Source: Candidatus Zixiibacteriota bacterium (lineage in GTDB: Bacteria; Zixibacteria; MSB-5A5; UM-FILTER-46-8). Taken from it: DNA of 44,257 nt. This document shows, in pieces, positions 36,235 through 43,482 of the stretch; the first letter of the stretch is position 1; each line of letters starts with the position of its first letter. The DNA lies in NCBI GenBank assembly GCA_014730345.1, contig WJIJ01000154.1, positions 1 through 44,257 of the forward strand, written 5' to 3'. The notes beneath the pieces were generated by a model, which made no database searches, was not told where the DNA came from, and saw only the letters and a list, made by a program, of their open reading frames with translations. A program made the position numbers and the translations under genes.

Positions 36235-37872
36235 ATGACGAAAAGGAGTTTGTTTGTATTCGCAATTTTATTCGCGTTGTCGATGCCGCGGGCAAGTTTC
36301 CCCGCGGAATTAAACCAGCACCAGATAAAATTCTGCAAAACCTGGGAAGATTATGTACAAAACCAGCTCGAAAAACATGGGACCCTCTTCCACAACTGCT
36401 ACAATGGAACCTGCGACGAACCCGATGTCCGGGATTCGTGGATTCCATCGCCGGATGATGCAATAAAGATATTCCGGCTTTATTTCAATATTCTCTGTGA
36501 TGATGACGGGAACAATTGCTCCACCACCGCCGAGATTCTTGAAGAGCAGATGGCTTTGATCAGCGAGGTGTTCCTGCCTGTAAGGATCCAGTTCGTTTAT
36601 GATTACCGGTTTATCAATTCGACCGAGTATCATTACAACCAGGAGTTCGAGCAGATGAAGGAGCTTTACGCTGTGGAGCCCGAAATCCAGCTAAACATAT
36701 TTATCACCGATGCCGGGGTAGGTTCTTTCGCCACTTTTCCATGGGATGATGTGAGATTGCCCTTATCGGTGCAGGGCGGGATTGTTCTTGATGACGGTCA
36801 TGTCCATCCATATCCATATCATGATAATGTGCTCGCGCATGAAATCGGTCATTGCCTCGGGTTGTGGCACACTCATCACGGGGTAACCGAAGTGCCTTTC
36901 TGCGGGGAATGCTACGAGCGCGCCGACGGCCAGGATGCGGATATTACCGGCGACCTTTGTTCGGATACGCCTCCCACACCGTTGAACTATCATTGTTATG
37001 AAATCGGCGGGCTCGATAATTGCTCCGGCGCACCCTGGGGGGAGACCGCGCTTCATAATTACATGGGATACAGCTCAATAGCCGGTGAGGACTGCTGGTC
37101 GGAATTTTCTCCACAACAATGGGGGAGGATGCATTGCTGGGCAAATGAAGTATTAACCAGCTGGATTGCCGAAGAGGGAAGCCTGGAATGTTCTATCGCC
37201 TTACACACGCCGAATGTTCCCAATGTAGGCGGCAGTATAATGTGGAATCTGCAGATTACCAATACCGGCAGTTTCGCTATGCCTGTTTATGGAGAGTTGT
37301 ATCCGACAATGGGTGATTGCAGTGGTACATTACTGGATTTCAACATCAATCGTATTTTAACTGACAATCTTCTGCCGGGGGAAATGTTTTCCGGCAATTA
37401 CCTTTATGAAGTTCCTCCTGCGCCGGATATCACCGGAACCAACGCTATTACTATAGATGCAGGCCCCGCGATCAATACATGGATAACTCAATGCTGCGAG
37501 GAGTTTATTTTTTACAGCCAGTGGAACCGCGCGTACGAAAATGGCGGTATCGACTGGGGCGGGGGTGAGTGGACGGAATTGGATAGACAAGTGAATTTGG
37601 ATTTACCTGTATTTACGGGATTACTCGAGGGCTATCCAAATCCATTTAACGCTACAGCCTCTATCGGATTCGGTTTAGCGGAATCCGGGAATGTCAGACT
37701 GGAGGTGTATAATGTTACCGGACAATTGGTTGAGAGCATAGTCAATGATTTCATGCAAGCAGGGACACACAATATGGTTTGGGACGCGCATAATGTTTCG
37801 TCGGGTATCTATTTCTTTAAATTAACTGCCGGGAATAAAATATCGACCAGCAAGATGACCTTGCTGAGGTAA
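36235..37872 (+). CDS. secreted M43-type (pappalysin-like) zinc metalloprotease with sorting domain
   Basis: 545 residues. The ATG at 36235 lies seven bases after GGAG and is better placed than the one at 36229. The signal peptide covers residues 1-24. The metzincin motif H-E-I-G-H-C-L-G-L-W-H gives zinc ligands H202, H206 and H212 with catalytic E203. The Met-turn is N-Y-M-G-Y (M277), followed by F-S-P-Q-Q-W-G-R-M, as in peptidase family M43. Many cysteines suggest disulfides outside the cell. The following module (about 317-425) is shared with the interrupted protein at 848-2317. The sorting domain starts Y-P-N-P-F-N and ends KMTLLR. Probably a surface or released endopeptidase. Confidence 0.92.
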   Translation: MTKRSLFVFAILFALSMPRASFPAELNQHQIKFCKTWEDYVQNQLEKHGTLFHNCYNGTCDEPDVRDSWIPSPDDAIKIFRLYFNILCDDDGNNCSTTAEILEEQMALISEVFLPVRIQFVYDYRFINSTEYHYNQEFEQMKELYAVEPEIQLNIFITDAGVGSFATFPWDDVRLPLSVQGGIVLDDGHVHPYPYHDNVLAHEIGHCLGLWHTHHGVTEVPFCGECYERADGQDADITGDLCSDTPPTPLNYHCYEIGGLDNCSGAPWGETALHNYMGYSSIAGEDCWSEFSPQQWGRMHCWANEVLTSWIAEEGSLECSIALHTPNVPNVGGSIMWNLQITNTGSFAMPVYGELYPTMGDCSGTLLDFNINRILTDNLLPGEMFSGNYLYEVPPAPDITGTNAITIDAGPAINTWITQCCEEFIFYSQWNRAYENGGIDWGGGEWTELDRQVNLDLPVFTGLLEGYPNPFNATASIGFGLAESGNVRLEVYNVTGQLVESIVNDFMQAGTHNMVWDAHNVSSGIYFFKLTAGNKISTSKMTLLR

Positions 37873-37929
37873 AAGCTGAAAGTAGGGTTAAGCGGGGAGT
37901 TCTTTCCCCCGCTTAAATCTGCTTTTACC
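37868..37929. terminator. nested inverted repeat shared by two convergent genes
   Basis: TTAAGCGGGG (37888-37897) pairs with CCCCGCTTAA (37907-37916). An outer GGTAAAAGC (37868-37876) pairs with GCTTTTACC (37921-37929). The outer arms contain the stop codons of both converging genes. It probably acts as a bidirectional terminator, though the T tails are weak. Confidence 0.7.
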
Positions 37930-38443
37930 TGTCAAAAAACACCGATTTGCCCGTTGCCGAGATAGGAATACCAATGACACAATCCCAGTCCACCCAACCC
38001 AGATTAAGGGCGGCATGGGCTACACGGAACATGACTCGATTGTCGAAATTCATAATCGACGCGGTTTTGACAGCGGAACCGAGGGCGATGCCCATGTCCA
38101 GCAAGCGGAACGCGCAAATCGGCCCGGCGAATTCATTTCCCTTGCGGCGGTTCTCACGGGTTTCGGCGCAGGTATCAAACCCGCATGCCCCGCAGTTCAA
38201 GCCAATTTCCTTTGCATCTTTAACACCGATAAAAAGGACCGCGCCGGAGTTGCGGATTGAATTGGCGTCGCGGTCATAATTCTCCCGGCCGGAGCTTTTG
38301 CCGATACGGTCCATCTCGGCGGCCAGTTCTTCGAGTTTTTCTTTTTCTATTATTTTAGTGAGTACATAATCCTGCCCGAGGCTCTTTGGAGCTGTGCGGG
38401 CGGAGATTTCCATGAATTGGGCGGCGGTGTTGAATATGTCCAT
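37925..38443 (-). CDS. DUF2148-family ferredoxin-domain protein
   Basis: 172 residues. A conserved family with an N-terminal S-A-R-T-A-P-K-S-L-G-Q-D block, the cysteine cluster G-L-N-C-G-A-C-G-F-D-T-C near 83-92, a further cysteine in G-P-I-C-A-F, and a C-terminal G-I-P-I-S-A-T-G-K-S-V-F-F-D-R. The cysteines suggest an iron-sulfur cluster and a redox role, but the function is not known. GAGG precedes the ATG at 38443. It begins 12 bases after the alcohol dehydrogenase stop, so the two are co-transcribed and may work in the same redox step. Confidence 0.88.
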   Translation of the reverse strand: MDIFNTAAQFMEISARTAPKSLGQDYVLTKIIEKEKLEELAAEMDRIGKSSGRENYDRDANSIRNSGAVLFIGVKDAKEIGLNCGACGFDTCAETRENRRKGNEFAGPICAFRLLDMGIALGSAVKTASIMNFDNRVMFRVAHAALNLGWVDWDCVIGIPISATGKSVFFDR

Positions 38444-38455
38444 AATTGACCTCGA

Positions 38456-39631
38456 TTATAATACCGAACGGAAAATATCAATGATGTCCTTTTTGGTTAT
38501 GGGACGCGGATTTTTTATTTCCTGCTCTTTACCGCCATAGTTGCGGATAACATCCTCCGCCATCGTTTCGAATTTACTGTCGTCGATTTCAAGTTTGGTG
38601 AAGGTAAGTTTCCTGCCGATTGAATCTAACCAGTTTTCAAAGAGTTTTACCGAATCTTCCGCTGAGAGATTCTCTTTGAAAAAGAGGTTCTTGCCAAGCG
38701 TTTCCAGGCGTTCGGGTACTACTTTTCCGGTGTAGCGCATTACTGGAGGGATTAGCAGGGCCAGCCCGCGGCCGTGGGGGATATCATAATGACCGGAAAC
38801 GGCATGTTCCAGCAGGTGTATAGGCATACTGCCTCCCCGCCCGGAATTCATGAATCCGGAAAGGGCAAGAGATGAACACCAGGAGATATTCTTGCGGGCG
38901 GTTATATCATCGGGCTTTTCCATCGCTTTCGGTACATACTCCATTACAGTCCGTATTATTCCTTCGCTCATCCGGTCCTGTATAGTGGCATGGTGGTCGC
39001 CGGAAATGTAGGATTCCAATACATGGGAAATTATATCAACACCACCGTCGGCTGTGGTTTCGGGGTCAACGGTAACAGTGAGTTCAGGATCGATTATTGA
39101 GTATTTTGGAAACAGGAGCATGTTAATCAATGGGCATTTCTCATGGGTTTCCCAGTTGGTAATGACTCCGCCGGCATCGGTTTCTGACGATGTCGCCGCA
39201 ACCGTGGGAATCATCATAGTCGGCAGAGCATCCTTGACCGGAAGTGGGCGTCCGCCGTCCTTGCCCAGGATGTGGTCCCAGATGGGGTGTTCCGATTTGG
39301 CTTTAGCGGCGATTGCCTTGGTAGCATCCATTACCGAACCCCCGCCGAGTCCGATAAGGAAATCCACGTTTTCGGCTTTAGCCATCTCGCCGGCTTTATC
39401 AACAGTTGTAGAGCGCGGATTCGGTTCAATTCCTTCAAAAGTTACATATTCAAGACCATTCTCTTTAAGGGATTGGCATACTTTATCGTAGTAGCCGTAC
39501 TTTTTCACGGAGCCCTGGCCGATGACAATCAATGCTTTTTTGCCAAGGCGCGACGCGAACCCTCCGGCCCGCTGGATTTCCCCGGCCCCGAAGATGATAT
39601 ATGTAGGAATGTGCAGTTCGAAATTTAACAT
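38456..39631 (-). CDS. iron-containing alcohol dehydrogenase (butanol dehydrogenase-like)
   Basis: 391 residues, normal for the family. The nucleotide-binding motif is G-L-G-G-G-S-V-M-D-A-T-K near 94-105. Metal ligands are read as D199 and H203 in G-G-V-D-I-I-S-H, H272 in M-P-I-H-L-L-E-H and H286 in D-I-P-H-G-R-G. It should interconvert an aldehyde and an alcohol with NAD(P)H in the cytoplasm, fitting fermentative growth; substrate not predictable. GAGGTAG precedes the ATG. The nadA stop lies 50 bases upstream, so it could be read from the nadA promoter. Confidence 0.93.
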   Translation of the reverse strand: MLNFELHIPTYIIFGAGEIQRAGGFASRLGKKALIVIGQGSVKKYGYYDKVCQSLKENGLEYVTFEGIEPNPRSTTVDKAGEMAKAENVDFLIGLGGGSVMDATKAIAAKAKSEHPIWDHILGKDGGRPLPVKDALPTMMIPTVAATSSETDAGGVITNWETHEKCPLINMLLFPKYSIIDPELTVTVDPETTADGGVDIISHVLESYISGDHHATIQDRMSEGIIRTVMEYVPKAMEKPDDITARKNISWCSSLALSGFMNSGRGGSMPIHLLEHAVSGHYDIPHGRGLALLIPPVMRYTGKVVPERLETLGKNLFFKENLSAEDSVKLFENWLDSIGRKLTFTKLEIDDSKFETMAEDVIRNYGGKEQEIKNPRPITKKDIIDIFRSVL

Positions 39632-39681
39632 TAACTACCTCAAATTGTTTTAAAATGGTTATAAAATTCCGATTTCAGAAG

Positions 39682-40590
39682 CTATGTAATACTAATCATT
39701 CGTTCGATCGATTTCAGCGCTTTTCGCCGGATATCCTCCGGTACGGTAATTTCCGGCTGAAGGTCCTCGAGTGCCCACAAAATTTTTTCCAGGGTCCCGA
39801 GTTTCATATTGGGACAATCGGCGATTTCGCTTGCAGGATAAAATGTCTTATCAGGATGCTTTCTACGCAATGGATGAAGCATACCTAATTCGGTAGCGAT
39901 GATGAATTCCTTGTTATCTATATTGCCGGTTATCTCCAACATTCCCGAGGTTGATTTGACATAATCAGCGAGGTAGGTTACTTCCGGTACGCATTCCGGG
40001 TGGGCGACTACCAGCGCTTCGGGATATTCTTTCTTCCGGCGCATGATATCTTCAGGAAGGATTCGCCTGTGCGTGGGGCAGTAACCGTCCCAGAGGATCA
40101 TTTCCCTGCCTGTCTGTTTCATAGTCCAGGTACCCAGGTATTTATCCGGTACGAATATAATTTTGGATTCTTCAGGAATTGCCTTCACCACCTGGGGCGC
40201 ATTTGCAGAAGTACAGCAGTAATCCACAAGAGCCTTGGTTTCCGCCGTTGAATTCACATAACACACCACAAGCGCGGAGGGATGCTGTTTTTTAAGATTT
40301 TGAAGTTGCCGCGCGGTAATCATGTTCGCCATGGGGCAACCCGCGTTAACATCGGGCATTATCACTTTTTTATCCGGGCACAGGACCTTGGCTGTTTCGG
40401 CCATAAAATGAACGCCGCAGAAAATAATGACATCCGCGTCGGTTGCCGCCGCTTGTTGGGATAAACCCAGGGAATCACCGGTGAAATCAGCGATATCCTG
40501 GACTTCCGGCCTCTGATAATTATGGGCTAAAATTACCGCGTTATGCTTTTTCCTGAGAATATTAATTTTTTTGATCAGTTCATTTTGCAT
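39682..40590 (-). CDS. nadA: quinolinate synthase
   Basis: 302 residues, typical of the short form. It condenses iminoaspartate with dihydroxyacetone phosphate to quinolinate in NAD synthesis and carries an oxygen-sensitive 4Fe-4S cluster. Cluster cysteines are C85 (N-A-G-C-P-M-A), C171 (W-D-G-Y-C-P-T-H) and C259 (A-D-C-P-N-M-K). The opening A-V-I-L-A-H-N-Y-Q-R-P-E and the H-P-E-C block are characteristic. No nadB or nadC is nearby. No other methionine allows a different start, there is no ribosome binding site, and a promoter -10 box lies only eight bases before the ATG, so the mRNA may be leaderless. Confidence 0.96.
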   Translation of the reverse strand: MQNELIKKINILRKKHNAVILAHNYQRPEVQDIADFTGDSLGLSQQAAATDADVIIFCGVHFMAETAKVLCPDKKVIMPDVNAGCPMANMITARQLQNLKKQHPSALVVCYVNSTAETKALVDYCCTSANAPQVVKAIPEESKIIFVPDKYLGTWTMKQTGREMILWDGYCPTHRRILPEDIMRRKKEYPEALVVAHPECVPEVTYLADYVKSTSGMLEITGNIDNKEFIIATELGMLHPLRRKHPDKTFYPASEIADCPNMKLGTLEKILWALEDLQPEITVPEDIRRKALKSIERMISIT

Positions 40591-40598
40591 AAACTATA

Positions 40599-40627
40599 AT
40601 TATAAAAAATGATTACTCGTTCTGCAA
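40599..40627 (-). promoter_or_regulatory. promoter of nadA, possibly giving a leaderless mRNA
   Basis: TTGCAG (40627-40622), 17 bases, TATAAT (40604-40599) on the minus strand. The -10 box ends eight bases before the nadA ATG at 40590. Confidence 0.6.
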
Positions 40628-40636
40628 TCATTTTTT
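40604..40636 (-). terminator. AT-rich hairpin after the APS-kinase-like gene, overlapping the nadA promoter
   Basis: AAAAAATGATT (40604-40614) and AATCATTTTTT (40626-40636) are a perfect 11-bp inverted repeat around an 11-base loop, with T-rich sequence beyond it on the minus strand. It may terminate the upstream gene or act as an operator on nadA. Confidence 0.55.
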
Positions 40637-40663
40637 CAATCCCCCTGCTAAAGCTTTATTTTT

Positions 40664-41212
40664 CTATCGTGCCTTGGAAATTACGTCGTCGAAAATCTTT
40701 TGCGCGGCCTGTTCCGCGCTGAGTTCGCTGGAGGATACCTTTAATATCGGATTATCCTCTTCGGCGTAAGGGTAACCAACGCCTGCGATTCTAATCTGCC
40801 CCATTAGAGCGCGTTCATAAAGGTTTTCAATAGCGGCTTTGTCTACCCGTTCTTTTTCCCTCTGGATACAAACTTCCAACGGGCAGTCGATCGAGATTAC
40901 ATAAAAATTATGTATAATTTTTCTTGCTACATCGCGCCCCTCGCCTTTGCCGTCCACGGAATCAAGGATGACATTTATGCCGTGTTCATTTAATTTATTG
41001 GCGATAAAACCACAACTGAAATAAACCATGTTCTTTTCGCTGTCGGTGAACTGGGGATTTGGGGTGATAACCTGACGTACTTCATCGAGGCGCAGAATGT
41101 CGAATTTTATACCATGATTTTCCATAATCTTTCTAAGTTCTTTGCATATAGTGGTTTTCCCGGACCCTGAGAGTCCGGTAATCCAGATTGTCCATGGCGA
41201 TTTAATCATCAT
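40664..41212 (-). CDS. adenylylsulfate-kinase-like P-loop kinase
   Basis: 182 residues from the ATG at 41212, fixed by GGAG five bases upstream and by a consensus promoter whose RNA start would exclude the longer frame to 41269. The P-loop is G-L-S-G-S-G-K-T-T near 13-21. The body follows the APS kinase (CysC) layout, but the usual D-G-D-x-x-R is L-R-L-D-E-V-R, and the F-S-x-x-D-R-x-x-N block is F-T-D-S-E-K-N. I-D-C-P-L-E-V-C-I-Q-R follows near 130. No ATP sulfurylase or other sulfate genes are near. It could be a true APS kinase or a related kinase of another small molecule. Confidence 0.75.
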   Translation of the reverse strand: MMIKSPWTIWITGLSGSGKTTICKELRKIMENHGIKFDILRLDEVRQVITPNPQFTDSEKNMVYFSCGFIANKLNEHGINVILDSVDGKGEGRDVARKIIHNFYVISIDCPLEVCIQREKERVDKAAIENLYERALMGQIRIAGVGYPYAEEDNPILKVSSSELSAEQAAQKIFDDVISKAR

Positions 41213-41245
41213 GCTTTCTCCGTTCTCTTTTAGAAGTAAACAAAA

Positions 41246-41274
41246 ATTATAAAGTATACTTAAAAGCATGTCAA
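41246..41274 (-). promoter_or_regulatory. perfect-consensus sigma-70 promoter
   Basis: TTGACA (41274-41269), exactly 17 bases, TATAAT (41251-41246) on the minus strand. The expected RNA start is about 27 bases before the ATG at 41212. Confidence 0.85.
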
Positions 41275-41488
41275 TATTTTTAAGCCAGATGGATGTAGGC
41301 CGATAACTGCTAATAATACAAAGGTTTATTTTAAGTTTAATTCGGCGATTGCGGGATTAACAGAAAATCTTTCGAATATGTTGATTATCGTGGGATAACT
41401 GCCCGAACGAGTAAGGTTGGCTATTTACCAGTCGATAATGATTAAAGATGAATACTGATGATTGCAACCAAAGATCCAGGTAATATTC

Positions 41489-43126
41489 ATGGAGCGACCG
41501 ACTAAAGAAATACTGAAACTGGTACCGTTGTTCTCCAAGTTTGATGATGAGAGTCTTACCAAGCTGGAAAGCTTCATTGAAGAGAAGCATTATAAATCCG
41601 GAGAGATTCTATTCCATGAGAACAGTTACGGCGATACTTTCTATATTATTAAAAAGGGCGCCGTCGAAATTTATAAAGAGGGTGAGAATGGTGAGGAAAA
41701 AGTTATCCTGGCAATGCGTCGTTCCGGGGACTTTTTCGGTGAGATGGCTTTGATCCAGAACGACCCCCGCTTCGCCACCGCCCGTATTGCCACTGATACC
41801 CAGATGCTCGAGCTTTCCAAGCCGGCTTTCATCTCGCTCCTTTACGAATTGCCCATTGTCGCCTTTGAGATAATGGGTGTTTTGGCTTCCCGGCTCCGCG
41901 AAGCCGATACTCAGATGATTAAAGATTTAAAAGAAAAGAATGAATCGCTGGAAAAATTGAGCGCCGATCTCGAAGAGTCAAACCGGAGATTGAACCGGAC
42001 TAAAAAATTCCTGGAGAGGATTATATCTGTTTCTCCCTACACGGTTGTGGTTACCGATAAAAAAGGGAAGGTTTTCATCTTCAACCAGGCGGCCCGCGAA
42101 GTATACGGTTACCATATCGACGAGGTTATGGAGAAAAATCTTTCTGTACTCCGCTCTCCGAATTGCCCAATGGAAACAATCCAGGAAATGAAGGAAAAAC
42201 TGGAGAACAATGATACTTTCTCCGGTGAACTTATCGATATGCGCAAGAACGGGGATGAGTTTATACACTATGTAACCGCATGCAACATAGACGGCCCCGG
42301 GGGTAAAGTACTGGGGATTTTGTTTTTAGGTACAGATATTACTGAATCTAAAGAGCTTGAAAGACAGGCGCAGTCGCTGGACAGAATGGCCGCGCGGGGA
42401 CAGATGGCCGCGGAGGTGGCTCATGAACTCAATAACTATATCTCGGTTCTCAGCGGCAATCTCGAACTGCTGCCGATTATTATGGGAGATTCCTTTAAGG
42501 GGGATGTTGAAGCTAAAGTGGAAGTGATGCGTAAATCGGTGGAACGGATGACTATGTTCACCAGCGGTTTGATGAGTTTCAACAAGCCCCGGTATGACTT
42601 TACCCAGCTTGAGATTAACAAATTCCTCGAGGGTGAACTCGCGTTTTTAAGACCGCAGAAGAGATTCCGCAAGATCCAGATAAATTCCAGTTTCGATGAA
42701 CGAGTCGGTTCAATAGAAGCCGATCCCGGCGGATTACAACAGATATTGTTCAACCTTATTAACAATGCCGCGGATGCCCTGAATAACGAGGGCAGAAGTG
42801 ATGGTGTTATTACTATCAAGACCGAACCGGCGGAGGATGAAGAGTTTATAATAATGAGTGTCGCTGATAATGGTCCGGGAATGTCCGAAGATGACGTAGC
42901 CAAGGCATTTAGACAGAGCTTTACCACTAAAAGCAGCGGGCATGGTTTCGGGTTAACTACCATAAAGAGCATTGCCAAAGCGCATGGAGGAAATGCAAAG
43001 GTAGAGAGCGAATCAGGCAAGGGGACTACATTTTATATTAAACTTCCCTTCAAACAGCAACGCCCGCATGTTCCGGCGGAAGCGAGTTCTCCACCCGGGA
43101 AACAAACTGTTAATACGAGTGGATAG
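41489..43126 (+). CDS. soluble sensor histidine kinase with cyclic-nucleotide-binding and PAS domains
   Basis: 545 residues from the ATG at 41489; a TTG at 41462 would add nine residues but has no better support. Domains in order: cyclic-nucleotide-binding domain (1-125), coiled coil (about 138-172), PAS (about 172-290), phospho-acceptor helix with H312 in E-V-A-H-E-L-N-N, and a HATPase domain with N-L-I-N-N-A-A-D-A-L, V-A-D-N-G-P-G-M and G-H-G-F-G-L. The phosphate-binding cassette F-G-E-M-A-L-I-Q-N-D-P-R-F-A-T-A keeps E85 and R94 in the same spacing as cAMP-binding proteins. No membrane segment and no receiver domain are present. It is first in an operon with a membrane protein and a cyclase, so cyclic nucleotide made by that cyclase could control it. 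No response regulator is in the window. Confidence 0.92.
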   Translation: MERPTKEILKLVPLFSKFDDESLTKLESFIEEKHYKSGEILFHENSYGDTFYIIKKGAVEIYKEGENGEEKVILAMRRSGDFFGEMALIQNDPRFATARIATDTQMLELSKPAFISLLYELPIVAFEIMGVLASRLREADTQMIKDLKEKNESLEKLSADLEESNRRLNRTKKFLERIISVSPYTVVVTDKKGKVFIFNQAAREVYGYHIDEVMEKNLSVLRSPNCPMETIQEMKEKLENNDTFSGELIDMRKNGDEFIHYVTACNIDGPGGKVLGILFLGTDITESKELERQAQSLDRMAARGQMAAEVAHELNNYISVLSGNLELLPIIMGDSFKGDVEAKVEVMRKSVERMTMFTSGLMSFNKPRYDFTQLEINKFLEGELAFLRPQKRFRKIQINSSFDERVGSIEADPGGLQQILFNLINNAADALNNEGRSDGVITIKTEPAEDEEFIIMSVADNGPGMSEDDVAKAFRQSFTTKSSGHGFGLTTIKSIAKAHGGNAKVESESGKGTTFYIKLPFKQQRPHVPAEASSPPGKQTVNTSG

Positions 43127-43131
43127 CCGAT

Positions 43132-43482
43132 ATGGACCTGATTATCTTCTTATTACTTGGACATTATGTAGGAGATTATGGACTTCAGACCGATACAATG
43201 GCTACCAGGAAAAAGGAGTCCATTTACTATCTGACTCTCCATGTTTTAACATATACATTGACTATCGCGGGAACAGTAGTCCTTTACGGCCTCATAGAGG
43301 GTTTTACAAAGTTGCCGTCTATTCCGCTTATGGGGATTCTGGCGGCAATATTATTCATCACCCATTGGGCACAGGACTATGTTAAAAGCAGGTTGAGTCC
43401 TTCGCGGCAGTTATATTATATAGACCAATCTTTGCACATGTTACTTCTTGTAATTTTTAGATACATTATCTTGGGATCTTAA
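43132..43482 (+). CDS. DUF3307-family membrane protein
   Basis: 116 residues with about four membrane segments. The opening L-L-L-G-H-Y-V-G-D-Y-G-L-Q-T-D is the G-H-x-x-G-D-x-x-L-Q signature of DUF3307; K-K-E-S-I-Y-Y-L-T-L-H-V-L and T-H-W-A-Q-D-Y follow, with conserved histidine and aspartate residues in membrane helices. The family is common and uncharacterised. It starts five bases after the histidine kinase stop without its own ribosome binding site, and the cyclase start codon directly follows its TAA. Co-expression of the three is therefore very likely. It might act as a membrane anchor or transporter for the pair, which is speculation. Confidence 0.85.
   Translation: MDLIIFLLLGHYVGDYGLQTDTMATRKKESIYYLTLHVLTYTLTIAGTVVLYGLIEGFTKLPSIPLMGILAAILFITHWAQDYVKSRLSPSRQLYYIDQSLHMLLLVIFRYIILGS

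Noticed and set aside
41213-41269. 19-residue extension of the APS-kinase-like protein
   Set aside because: It would start upstream of the expected RNA start of the perfect promoter; the internal ATG has a good ribosome site.
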